Source: Luteibacter sp. dw_328
GTDB taxonomy: Bacteria; Pseudomonadota; Gammaproteobacteria; Xanthomonadales; Rhodanobacteraceae
DNA length: 64,000 nt
Assembly (NCBI RefSeq): GCF_018449605.1
Contig: NZ_JAAVUW010000007.1
Span: 1-64,000, forward strand
Direction of reading: 5' to 3'
The notes under the pieces were generated by a model, which saw nothing but the letters and a program-made list of their open reading frames with translations, searched no databases and was not told the DNA's origin. Positions 56,420 to 63,968 of this stretch are shown in pieces. Each line of letters begins with the position of its first letter. Within the stretch, counting starts at the first letter, position 1. The translations under genes were made by a program, and so were the position numbers.

Positions 56420-57607
56420 ATGTCCAACGAAAACCAGGTTGTCGAGGGTGAGCTGCCCGATATCGACACCAATGACACCGTCGAGACGCCCGAAGCGGAG
56501 ACGAATGTCGCCGCTGAAGTGACGCCGTCGCCGGTGGTTGCGAAGAAAGTCGTCAAGAAGAAGCCGGTCGCGATCAAGACGATCGACCCGACGCCCGAGC
56601 CGGCTGCTGCCGCTTCGAGCGACCACGATCTTGGCGAACCCGACTTCGTGTCGGAGCCGGCTTCCGAGTCGGTTGTGTCGGAGCCGTACTCGGCCCCGGT
56701 CGTCAAGAAGGCTCGCAAGGCGCCGGTGAAGAAGGCTGCCGTTGTCGAGGTTGCCCCGGTGGAGACGCCGGCTCCGGCCAAGAAGGCTGCGAAGAAGGCA
56801 ACTCGCAAGGCGGCTCCGAAGGCGGCTCCGAAGGCGGCACCTGCTGAAGCTGCGCCGAAGAAGGCTGCCGCTAAGAAGGCTGCGCCGAAGAAGGCTGCTG
56901 CTGCCAAGAAGGCTCCGGCCAAGAAGGCGGCGGCAAAGGCTGCTCCGAAGAAGGCGGCTGGTAAGAAGGCTGCTGCCAAGAAGGCTGCGCCGACCAAGGT
57001 TGCTGCCAAGAAGGCTACGGCTAAGAAGGCCGTCAAGAAGGCTGCGGTGAAGAAGGTGGCTGCGAAGAAGGCAGTCGCCAAGAAGGCACCGGCCAAGAAG
57101 ACTGCCGTGAAGAAGGCTGCGGTCAAGAAGGTTGTTGCTAAGAAGGTTGCCGCCAAGAAGGCCACGAAGAAAGTCGCGGTCAAGAAGGCAGCTTCCAAGA
57201 AGGTCGCTTCCAGGAAGGCTGTGACTAAGGCCGTCAAGAAGGCGCCGGCTCGTAAGGTTGCCTCGAAGAAGGTCGCCAAGAAGGGTTCGACCCGTAAGGC
57301 AGCAGCAGTCAAGAAGGTTGTCCGCAAGGCAGCCGGTCGCGTCGTGAAGAAGGCAGCCGCCGTCCGCAAGACGGTCAAGAAGGCTGCCGGTCGCGTTGCG
57401 AAGAAGGTCTCGACGGCTCGCAAGGCCGTCAAGAAGGGCGTAGCCAAGGTAGCTCGCAAGAGCGCCGGCCGCGTCGCAGCTGTAAAGAAGACGGTCCGCA
57501 AGGCCGCCAGCAAGAAGATCGCCCCCAAGGCGGTCAAGAGGTCCACTGCCAGCAAGACCGGTCGTACGGCGGCACGCAAGAGCGCCGTTCGTGGCCGTCG
57601 TAAGTAA
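56420..57607 (+). CDS. Lys/Ala-rich histone H1-like protein (AlgP-like)
   Basis: A 395-residue low-complexity basic protein. An acidic N-terminal part (residues 1-95, ending EPYSAPVVKK) precedes about 290 residues of KKAAAKKA/KKVAAKK-type repeats, with Arg increasing toward the C-terminus (KTGRTAARKSAVRGRRK). This resembles eukaryotic H1 tails and AlgP/Hp-like bacterial nucleoid proteins, so it probably binds DNA nonspecifically. Such repeats are prone to length change. It lies 20 bases after nrdJa and is followed by a long hairpin and nrdJb. Confidence 0.85.
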   Translation: MSNENQVVEGELPDIDTNDTVETPEAETNVAAEVTPSPVVAKKVVKKKPVAIKTIDPTPEPAAAASSDHDLGEPDFVSEPASESVVSEPYSAPVVKKARKAPVKKAAVVEVAPVETPAPAKKAAKKATRKAAPKAAPKAAPAEAAPKKAAAKKAAPKKAAAAKKAPAKKAAAKAAPKKAAGKKAAAKKAAPTKVAAKKATAKKAVKKAAVKKVAAKKAVAKKAPAKKTAVKKAAVKKVVAKKVAAKKATKKVAVKKAASKKVASRKAVTKAVKKAPARKVASKKVAKKGSTRKAAAVKKVVRKAAGRVVKKAAAVRKTVKKAAGRVAKKVSTARKAVKKGVAKVARKSAGRVAAVKKTVRKAASKKIAPKAVKRSTASKTGRTAARKSAVRGRRK

Positions 57608-57615
57608 GTAGCACC

Positions 57616-57648
57616 TATTCCGCCCGGCGCCAGGCGCCGGGCGGAATA
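57616..57648 (+). other. Long perfect hairpin between histone-like gene and nrdJb
   Basis: The 16-base arm TATTCCGCCCGGCGCC pairs perfectly with GGCGCCGGGCGGAATA around one base. There is no T-run, so it is more likely an mRNA-stability or processing element than a terminator; it lies 18 bases before the nrdJb ATG. Confidence 0.7.
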
Positions 57649-57665
57649 CCTATAAGAGAAGAGTC

Positions 57666-58445
57666 ATGGCGATCAAGATCGAAAAGAAGATCAAGGGCTA
57701 TAACGTCGTTAAGCCCGAAGACAAGGCCGCTCCGGCCCCCGCGCCCGTGCCGGTGAAAGAAGCCGCGCCCGTGGCTGAAGTCATCCAGATGCACGAAAGC
57801 CTGGAACGACCGGAGACCCTCGTCGGCAGCACGTACAAGATCAAGTCGCCGCTCTTCGAGCACGCGCTGTACGTGACGGTCAACGATATCGTCCTGAACG
57901 CCGGCACCAAACACGAAATGCGCCGCCCCTTCGAGCTGTTCATCAACTCGAAGAACATGGACCACTTCCAGTGGATCGTGGCGCTCACCCGAATTTTGTC
58001 CGCCGTCTTCCGCAAGGGTGGCGACGTGACGTTTATTGTTGAAGAACTCAAGGCGGTCTTCGACCCGCGCGGCGGCTACTTCAAGGCTGGCGGCGTTTAT
58101 ATGCCGAGCATCGTTGCCGAGATCGGCGCGGTGGTTGAGCAGCATATGAAGTCGATCGGCCTGATTCACGACCCGGAAATGAGCGACGCGACTCGCGCGC
58201 TGATTGCCGAGAAGCGTGCTGCTTACGAAAAGGCCGCCAAGCCTGCCGTTCCCGCAGCTGTTCCTGTAGGAGCCGGCTCCGCCGGCGATGCTCCTGCTTC
58301 CCAGGCCGCCGCAGAAGCCGCCCACATGAACGCCTCAGGCTTCCCCGCTGGCGCCACGCTCTGCGCTAAGTGCAATACCCAGGCGTTGGTGCTGATGGAT
58401 GGGTGCCAGACTTGTTTGAATTGTGGGTATTCGAAGTGCGGGTAA
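57666..58445 (+). CDS. nrdJb: Class II ribonucleotide reductase, TSCPD subunit NrdJb
   Basis: NrdJb supplies the C-terminal part missing from NrdJa. The 259-residue protein has the TSCPD domain (EMRRPFELFINSKNMDHFQW ... GGDVTFIVEELKAVFDPRGGYF, about residues 75-150) and a C-terminal cysteine-rich tail, CAKCNTQALVLMDGCQTCLNCGYSKCG. The tail carries the cysteines that re-reduce the active site and may bind zinc. The linker between them includes VGAGSAGDAPAS, which is the translation of a REP element inserted in frame. The split NrdJa/NrdJb form is known from Pseudomonas and Xanthomonadales. Confidence 0.9.
   Translation: MAIKIEKKIKGYNVVKPEDKAAPAPAPVPVKEAAPVAEVIQMHESLERPETLVGSTYKIKSPLFEHALYVTVNDIVLNAGTKHEMRRPFELFINSKNMDHFQWIVALTRILSAVFRKGGDVTFIVEELKAVFDPRGGYFKAGGVYMPSIVAEIGAVVEQHMKSIGLIHDPEMSDATRALIAEKRAAYEKAAKPAVPAAVPVGAGSAGDAPASQAAAEAAHMNASGFPAGATLCAKCNTQALVLMDGCQTCLNCGYSKCG
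58266..58289 (+). repeat. REP inside the nrdJb coding region
   Basis: GTAGGAGCCGGCTCCGCCGG followed by CGAT is a complete forward REP of the GGCTCCGCC subtype. It is read in frame as Val-Gly-Ala-Gly-Ser-Ala-Gly-Asp in the linker before the Cys-rich tail. Confidence 0.88.
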
Positions 58446-58521
58446 AGCCTCGTCGTTGCCAGGTGACCGCTGATCGTTGATAAATTGCCCTGAATCTTGG
58501 TCTTTAGGCCTCGCCCCCAGT

Positions 58522-58545
58522 AGCCCTGTTTTTTCAGGGCTTTTT
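58522..58545 (+). terminator. Rho-independent terminator after nrdJb
   Basis: AGCCCTG (58522-58528) pairs with CAGGGCT (58535-58541), loop TTTTTT, followed by a T-run. Confidence 0.9.
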
Positions 58546-58786
58546 CGTTCTCAGGATTTTTGTTGTGGTGCAAGTCTCTCGCTCAACACGCCATACGCCT
58601 TAAGCATCAATTGGTTTACCGTTCCAGTGTCCTGCTTTGTCATAGCGCTGAGCCTTCTCGCTCAGGCCGGTTGGGCTGTCGTCGAGCGGCCGTTAAGCGC
58701 GAGCTATCAAGCTGCAGCTAAGCCCGCGCTTACGCCCCTGACTCCAAGTATGCTGCGGCTTCGCAGTACCTCGGGGGCCGGTTCAA

Positions 58787-58900
58787 ACCTAACTGACAGC
58801 AAGGCGGTGTTTCGACAGCGGGCCTGCGCCCCGGAGAACGCTGAGTGGCTGGCGCGCTTCCACAAAGGCGGCGCCCGCCGGTAGTGCCGCCGAGTTAGGC
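58787..58900. other. attC-like site (possible integron recombination site)
   Basis: ACCTAAC (58787-58793) fits the attC R-box form RYYYAAC, and GTTAGGC (58894-58900) fits its partner GTTRRRY; the two pair at six of seven bases. Between them, GGCGG/CCGCC and GCGGGC/GCCCGC make further imperfect stems, total 114 bases. The next ORF begins 15 bases after, as in gene cassettes. No integrase gene and no second clear site are visible, and such boxes can arise by chance. Confidence 0.3.
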
Positions 58901-58914
58901 GGTAGTACTTTCTT

Positions 58915-60618
58915 ATGGAGAAGGGGGGCGAAGTGCCAAACATCAAAGTGAAGAGTATCGAATTCGGTGATATTGGATTCCGTAAGCTGAAGGACTTCAG
59001 TGTCGACATCGCGAGCAGGATTACTTTGGTGTCTGGGCATAACGGCATCGGTAAATCCACCATCTTGGGGCTTCTGGCAAATAGCTCAGGACTGACACAG
59101 CTCACTAAGGCCCCGAAATCGTATTTCGGCAAGACCTTCCAAGCGAATCTGTCTGAAATCATCTTCATCGACTACGAAGGCGAATTCCTGAGCGCGCAGG
59201 AAGCAGACGCCCTACCGCGGCCCATCATCACCTACGAAATTAACGGACAGGAAAGTTTCCAAAAGCGATGCGCGCTGACCGACCGCAGCACAGAAGGACG
59301 TGCCCGCATCGTGCCCCGTAATTTCTATCCGTCCAGTAAGAAGTTTGTGTCAGCTGACGACACCATCACTATTGGTGATGCTTCCAAAGTACCGCTTCCT
59401 ACGCTTTACCTGGGCATGACCCGAGTGTTTCCCTTGGGCGAAGCAGAAGAAGGGTCAGGTTACAGTGAGGTGTTGAAGACGATGCCCGACGCGGATAGGC
59501 AGCTCATTGCTGACTTCATGAACGCAGTCATCGTTGGCACGGACGCGAAGCAGGCGTCGGTCACCTCGAATCGCATCAAAGGGACAAGTAAGTTCTCTAG
59601 CCATCCCCAATACGGCTACGACGCTAGGTGCGTCTCGCTCGGGCAGGACAGCCTAGGTAGCATCGCAGCGGCTATCGCATCCTTTCAAATGCTGAAAAGG
59701 GACTGGGTGGACTACCCTGGTGGCCTCTTGGTCATCGACGAACTGGATTCAGGATTTCATCCCCATGCGATTAAGCGGCTCGTTGAGCAGCTGGCGAAAG
59801 CGGCCGAAGATCTCAATTTGCAGATTGTGGCCACCACACACTCCACCAAGCTCATCGAAGCCATTTACCCTCGGGCTAACAGTCGGTCCGCGAAGAATGT
59901 TGTCGCGTATCTTATGGATACCCGTGCGCCTCGTTTGATGAGCTCCGGAACGCTCCAAAGCATCCTAGATGACATGGATCTGATTCCGCCAGGTCTTGAG
60001 ACAGTATCAAAGCGACCGGTGCTCAGGACCTATCTGGAAGACAAAGAAGCGGAAACCATCTTCAATTTGCTCATTCCGGCGGCGCGCAAGCGCGCGCTAG
60101 GCGCAGCGTACGATGTGGCCATCAAGCCCATCGCTATGGGCGTGGGATGCGATAGCTTGGCAAACCTGACCTCGATTGACTCGCACTTTAAGCTCGCTTT
60201 GTTCGCACTAGATGCTGATGCCAATATCCGGGCAAAGCACCTTAAATACCAAAACATCGTGAAGCTGCCGGGCGCTGCGAAAGCCTCCCCGGAGCGTACT
60301 CTTTTTGCGTTCATTCAAGACTTGATCAGCAACCGAGACGCGCATCCCGAAACGTGGCGCATCTTGACCGAGAAGAACATAACGACCGACCAGATCAATG
60401 CCCACCTTTTAGACTGGAAGGACGATCTGTCGAAGAGATCCCATGCAAAGAAGTGGTGGAAAGATCGGGCTAACGTCATTAAGTCTTGGAAGCTGTTCGA
60501 GGCTTGGATGGCTGAAAACCAAGCAATGGTCGAGCAGTTCCATAAGGATTTCGAGGCCGCGGTGAAAGTGGTCGCCAAGCGGTTGCGGACGCTCGCCAAA
60601 ATGCCTGTTAACCCCTAG
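58915..60618 (+). CDS. ABC-type AAA ATPase with probable C-terminal TOPRIM domain (OLD-like)
   Basis: A 567-residue ATPase resembling OLD/AAA_15 defence proteins. Walker A is GHNGIGKST (residues 41-49), the signature-like segment is VSLGQDSLGS, Walker B is LLVIDELD (Asp275, Glu276), and ATTHS is the switch. The C-terminal third has a TOPRIM-like pattern: Glu375 in TYLEDKEAETIF and DAD (433, 435) in LFALDADAN, the acidic residues expected to hold metal for DNA or RNA cleavage. The gene ends 10 bases before a D12 adenine methyltransferase, so the pair may act as nuclease and protective methylase. I do not recognise it as a named system. Composition looks less GC-rich than the core. Confidence 0.72.
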   Translation: MEKGGEVPNIKVKSIEFGDIGFRKLKDFSVDIASRITLVSGHNGIGKSTILGLLANSSGLTQLTKAPKSYFGKTFQANLSEIIFIDYEGEFLSAQEADALPRPIITYEINGQESFQKRCALTDRSTEGRARIVPRNFYPSSKKFVSADDTITIGDASKVPLPTLYLGMTRVFPLGEAEEGSGYSEVLKTMPDADRQLIADFMNAVIVGTDAKQASVTSNRIKGTSKFSSHPQYGYDARCVSLGQDSLGSIAAAIASFQMLKRDWVDYPGGLLVIDELDSGFHPHAIKRLVEQLAKAAEDLNLQIVATTHSTKLIEAIYPRANSRSAKNVVAYLMDTRAPRLMSSGTLQSILDDMDLIPPGLETVSKRPVLRTYLEDKEAETIFNLLIPAARKRALGAAYDVAIKPIAMGVGCDSLANLTSIDSHFKLALFALDADANIRAKHLKYQNIVKLPGAAKASPERTLFAFIQDLISNRDAHPETWRILTEKNITTDQINAHLLDWKDDLSKRSHAKKWWKDRANVIKSWKLFEAWMAENQAMVEQFHKDFEAAVKVVAKRLRTLAKMPVNP

Positions 60619-60628
60619 AGTCGGGTCC

Positions 60629-61495
60629 ATGTATTCGAACAAACTCTTTACTCCGCTGCGATACCCCGGTGGTAAGGGCCGCTTTGCACCCTACATCGCC
60701 GACATCATGCGAGCCAACGGGTTGGAAGGCGGTCACTACTTTGAGCCCTACGCGGGAGGTGCCGGCGTAGCGCTTGAACTGCTGTACGACGGCGTGGTGA
60801 CCGACATCCATATCAACGATGCTGACCCAGCTCTACACGATTTCTGGATGGTTGCGACGCGCCAGACCGATGCCCTGATTCGTCTCGTGCAGGACGAGCC
60901 GGTCACGATGGACGCGTGGCACCATTGGCGCTCGGTTCTCTTCGGGGAGACCAAAGCGAGCCTTCTCCACCGTGGCTTCGCCACCTTGTTTATGAATCGC
61001 ACCAACCGGTCTGGAATTCTTAAAGCCGGGGTGATTGGGGGGAAGGCGCAGTCCGGAATCTACCGATTGGACGCGCGATACAAGCGCGATGTTCTGGTCG
61101 GTCGCCTAGAACTCCTGAAGCAGCATTCGACGGCAATCAACGTCTACGGCGAGGACGCGCTCGCACTGCTGGCGCGGTGCAAGGACTTTCTTCCATCGCG
61201 CTCGCTCATCTATTTAGACCCTCCGTACTACCTCAAGGGGCAGGGGCTCTACCGTAATTTCTACGAGCACGATGATCATTTGGCCATTTCTCGCTTGCTG
61301 CAACGCTCGAAGTTTCCGAGGCGCTGGGTGGTTTCCTATGACGACGCGCCAGAGATTCGAGCAATGTATTCAGGGGTCCAGGGAATGGGGTACGGCCTTA
61401 GATATACGGCCCGTCGTCGATACATCGGGTCTGAGGTGATGTTCTTCAGCCCCAAGCTGACAGATATTCCTGACGAGCTGCCCGTGGCGGCTTAG
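60629..61495 (+). CDS. D12-class N6-adenine DNA methyltransferase (Dam-like)
   Basis: A 288-residue D12-class adenine methyltransferase. The S-adenosylmethionine-binding region is FTPLRYPGGKGRFAPYI and FEPYAGGAGVALEL. The catalytic motif is DPPYY (Asp197-Tyr200). MNRTNRSGILKAGVIGG is the family central segment. The target site cannot be read from sequence; GATC is common in this class. It is 10 bases after the OLD-like ATPase and probably co-translated. No classic restriction enzyme adjoins it. Confidence 0.88.
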   Translation: MYSNKLFTPLRYPGGKGRFAPYIADIMRANGLEGGHYFEPYAGGAGVALELLYDGVVTDIHINDADPALHDFWMVATRQTDALIRLVQDEPVTMDAWHHWRSVLFGETKASLLHRGFATLFMNRTNRSGILKAGVIGGKAQSGIYRLDARYKRDVLVGRLELLKQHSTAINVYGEDALALLARCKDFLPSRSLIYLDPPYYLKGQGLYRNFYEHDDHLAISRLLQRSKFPRRWVVSYDDAPEIRAMYSGVQGMGYGLRYTARRRYIGSEVMFFSPKLTDIPDELPVAA

Positions 61496-61760
61496 GCGGC
61501 GCCATCGATAGAGGGTTCGCTTGCTTCGAGGTCGTGCGGCCTCCTTGGTCATCTGACCCCGAGCGTCTACGCACAACAAGGACGGGAAGCAACGTGAGAA
61601 GCGGCTCGACTCTAGTTTTAAAGTGTCTGAAAGAAGGTCCGACGTCACTTCCGACTAACGCATCGAGGGGCGACGCGGCACTTCTCGCGTAGCTCGAAGG
61701 TGCCGAACAGGCTTCAGCGAAGGACTCTGCTCTCGGAGCCGGCTAACTCGCTAACTGCCG
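61496..61760. other. Gap between adenine methyltransferase and vsr
   Basis: These 265 bases separate the convergent adenine-methyltransferase and vsr genes. I see no gene, REP or clear terminator. The composition is mixed, consistent with an acquired region. Confidence 0.4.
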
Positions 61761-62255
61761 CTACGGCGAGCTCACAAGCGTTGGGGCAGCTTGCCTCGAT
61801 CCTATCGAGAATATATCCGCATGTCGGCTCGATCCATCTAGCCATTCTACAATTCCATTACGAAGCGCTTCCGAATCGCTTTTAAAGGGGCTGGCTTTGA
61901 GTGCGCATTCCCAGATGACGAGCGTCCGCCAGCCACCTTCATGCAGCGCATTGAGCGCGGCAAGGTCTCTCTGTCGGTTCCTGATCAGTTTCTCCCGCCA
62001 GAATTCAGGTCGCGAACTTGGCCACTTGAACAGGTAACAATCGTGGTTGTGCCAGAAACATCCATGAACGAACACCGCGGTGCGATAGCGTGGAAGGACT
62101 AGGTCGGGGTGTCCCGGCAGATCCTTTCGATGGAGTCGAAACCGTAAGCCAGCGGCATGAAGGAGACGGCGAACGGTCAGCTCCGGCTTGGTGTCCTTAC
62201 CGCGAATTCCGGCCATCATCCGTGAGCGCCTAGCTGAGTCTACAATGTCTGTCAC
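61761..62255 (-). CDS. vsr: Very short patch repair endonuclease (Vsr)
   Basis: Vsr nicks next to T:G mismatches formed by deamination of 5-methylcytosine and so protects sites methylated by a partner cytosine methyltransferase. The 164-residue protein has the family opening DIVDSARRSRMMAGIRGKDTKPEL, then HPDLVLPRYRTAVFVHGCFWHNHDCY with the catalytic Asp and zinc-binding His/Cys, and the later GWRTLVIWECAL. The GTG at 62255 is chosen because CCAGGAG lies 7 bases upstream and family members begin there. It diverges from the cytosine methyltransferase with 65 bases between. Confidence 0.92.
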   Translation of the reverse strand: MTDIVDSARRSRMMAGIRGKDTKPELTVRRLLHAAGLRFRLHRKDLPGHPDLVLPRYRTAVFVHGCFWHNHDCYLFKWPSSRPEFWREKLIRNRQRDLAALNALHEGGWRTLVIWECALKASPFKSDSEALRNGIVEWLDGSSRHADIFSIGSRQAAPTLVSSP

Positions 62256-62320
62256 GCGACAACTCCTGGCGAAAGTCCCTCGACTTGATATCCTATGCGT
62301 CTCTAGGGGCGCGTACATCT

Positions 62321-63901
62321 ATGTCGAGTAAAATCAGCGTCATTGACCTTTTCGCTGGGCCAGGGGGGTTGAACGAGGGATTCTCTTCGTTTGTCAATGG
62401 AAAAGGCCAATCGCCTTTCCAGACAGCCATTTCGATCGAGAAGGAAAGCAGCGCTCATTCGACGCTGCTCCTCCGTGCGTTCTATCGCCAGTTCCCTCAT
62501 GGCGAGGCCCCCTCTGAATACTACGATTTTATCTCCGGCAGGCTCGGGCCGCGTCCGGAGTCTTCGTTGTACTCACTCGCAAAATTCCGGAAACAAATTG
62601 CCCGTGCTCGCGAAGAGGCTCGCTGTCTTACCTTAGGCGAGCACGACGACGAGATCGATGCCGCTCTCCATACTTCAATGGGCTCGAATCGTGAATGTGT
62701 CGTCATCGGCGGTCCACCCTGCCAAGCCTATTCGCTTGTCGGCCGATCGAGAAGAATGAGCGACGCCTCATACGTGGCGGAAAACGACGGCAGAAACTTC
62801 TTGTACCAACAGTACTTGCGTATTATCACCAAGTGTCGTCCTGTCGCGTTCGTTATGGAGAACGTAAAGGGGATGCTATCTGCGGAGGTCGGGGGGGAGC
62901 GCGTCTTTCATCGCATTCTGGAGGACCTGCAGCGCCCTTGGGGGCGCTCTAAGAAGGGCGGACTGGGCTATCGCATTTACTCGCTCGCGGTTCCTTCGGG
63001 CGTCGATGCTGGGGTTCTGGACGACCCCGCGGATTACGTGGTTAAGATGGAGCGATTCGGGATTCCCCAAGCGAGACACCGCGTTCTTCTGTTCGGCATC
63101 CGCGAGGACGTTGCGCCGCGATGGCGGCCGAACCTGCTGTTGGAGCAAGCCGCTGAGTTAACGGTAAGAGATGTCATTGGCGGCTTGCCGAAATTGCGCA
63201 GCGGCGTCTCGCGGACCGATGACAATCGCGATACTTGGCGCGCCGCTATGTCGGGCCTGAAGGCCAACTTGGCTGAGGTGCGAGCTCATGCAGGGGCACG
63301 TGTCGTCGAGCAAATTCGAGCAGCGATCGACGAATCGCTTACCGTTCCCGATTCTCGTGGGCAGAATTTTTCGCCGGACTCTGTTCCGGCGCGGATTTTC
63401 GGGAGCATGCCTCGATCGCTGCGCCGTTGGTACGCGGACCCATCGGGTAGGGGGTTGCTATGCAATCACGAGTCGCGAAGTCATATGCCCGGTGACTTGC
63501 AGAGGTATCTATATTGCTCCGCCTGGGCAAAGGTGGCACAGGGCAATCCTTCATTGCACCCTTTTCCCAAGCCATCTGACTATCCTGAGTCGCTAATCCC
63601 AGCCCATAGTAATTTCGCTTCGGGTCACTTTGCGGACAGGTTTCGAGTGCAGGTTGAGAATAGATTCGCGACGACCGTAACGAGTCATATTGCGAAAGAC
63701 GGCCACTACTTCATTCACTACGACCCGGCACAATGCCGCAGCCTCACCGTGCGCGAGGCTGCTCGCATCCAGACGTTCCCAGATAACTATTTTTTTGTAG
63801 GCAATCGAACACAGCAATATGTACAAGTCGGCAACGCTGTGCCACCGCTTCTTGCCGCAAAAGTTGCACAAATAGTGGCTACTCTTCTAAACGTGCATTG
63901 A
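62321..63901 (+). CDS. dcm: C5-cytosine DNA methyltransferase
   Basis: A 526-residue cytosine-5 methyltransferase of a restriction-modification type. Motif I is VIDLFAGPGGLNEGF, motif IV with the catalytic Cys134 is GGPPCQAYS, motif VI is MENVKG, motif VIII is QARHRVLLFG and motif X is QVGNAVPPLLA. A long variable region (about residues 320-420) contains the target-recognition part. The sequence specificity is unknown. It diverges from vsr. Downstream a new gene starts in the same direction, where a restriction component would be expected. Confidence 0.93.
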   Translation: MSSKISVIDLFAGPGGLNEGFSSFVNGKGQSPFQTAISIEKESSAHSTLLLRAFYRQFPHGEAPSEYYDFISGRLGPRPESSLYSLAKFRKQIARAREEARCLTLGEHDDEIDAALHTSMGSNRECVVIGGPPCQAYSLVGRSRRMSDASYVAENDGRNFLYQQYLRIITKCRPVAFVMENVKGMLSAEVGGERVFHRILEDLQRPWGRSKKGGLGYRIYSLAVPSGVDAGVLDDPADYVVKMERFGIPQARHRVLLFGIREDVAPRWRPNLLLEQAAELTVRDVIGGLPKLRSGVSRTDDNRDTWRAAMSGLKANLAEVRAHAGARVVEQIRAAIDESLTVPDSRGQNFSPDSVPARIFGSMPRSLRRWYADPSGRGLLCNHESRSHMPGDLQRYLYCSAWAKVAQGNPSLHPFPKPSDYPESLIPAHSNFASGHFADRFRVQVENRFATTVTSHIAKDGHYFIHYDPAQCRSLTVREAARIQTFPDNYFFVGNRTQQYVQVGNAVPPLLAAKVAQIVATLLNVH

Positions 63902-63968
63902 GCCATCTCGAAGCTCTCGTAGCCCAAGATAAGAATCGTAACTAATGATTTCCAAGGGGGAGATCAAC

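Larger units (their letters stand above)
58446..58914. other. Boundary region between core and defence island
   Basis: A 469-base gap. It contains the nrdJb terminator (58522-58545), an open frame without homology or a convincing start (58477-58884), and an attC-like inverted repeat ending 15 bases before the next gene. REP elements stop here. Confidence 0.5.

Noticed and set aside
56209-57579. 456-codon Ala/Phe-rich minus-strand frame opposite the histone-like gene
   Set aside because: It is the reverse reading of the AAG/GCC repeats of the Lys/Ala-rich gene, which has the better start, ribosome-binding site and known family type.
58581-58698. Second attC site (GCTCAAC to GTTAAGC)
   Set aside because: The boxes fit the loose consensus, but inner pairing is poor, and it would leave an 88-base cassette without a gene. 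Such matches are expected by chance.
58477-58884. 135-codon plus-strand frame in the island boundary gap
   Set aside because: It begins before the nrdJb terminator, has no ribosome-binding site or homology I recognise, and runs through the attC-like repeat.
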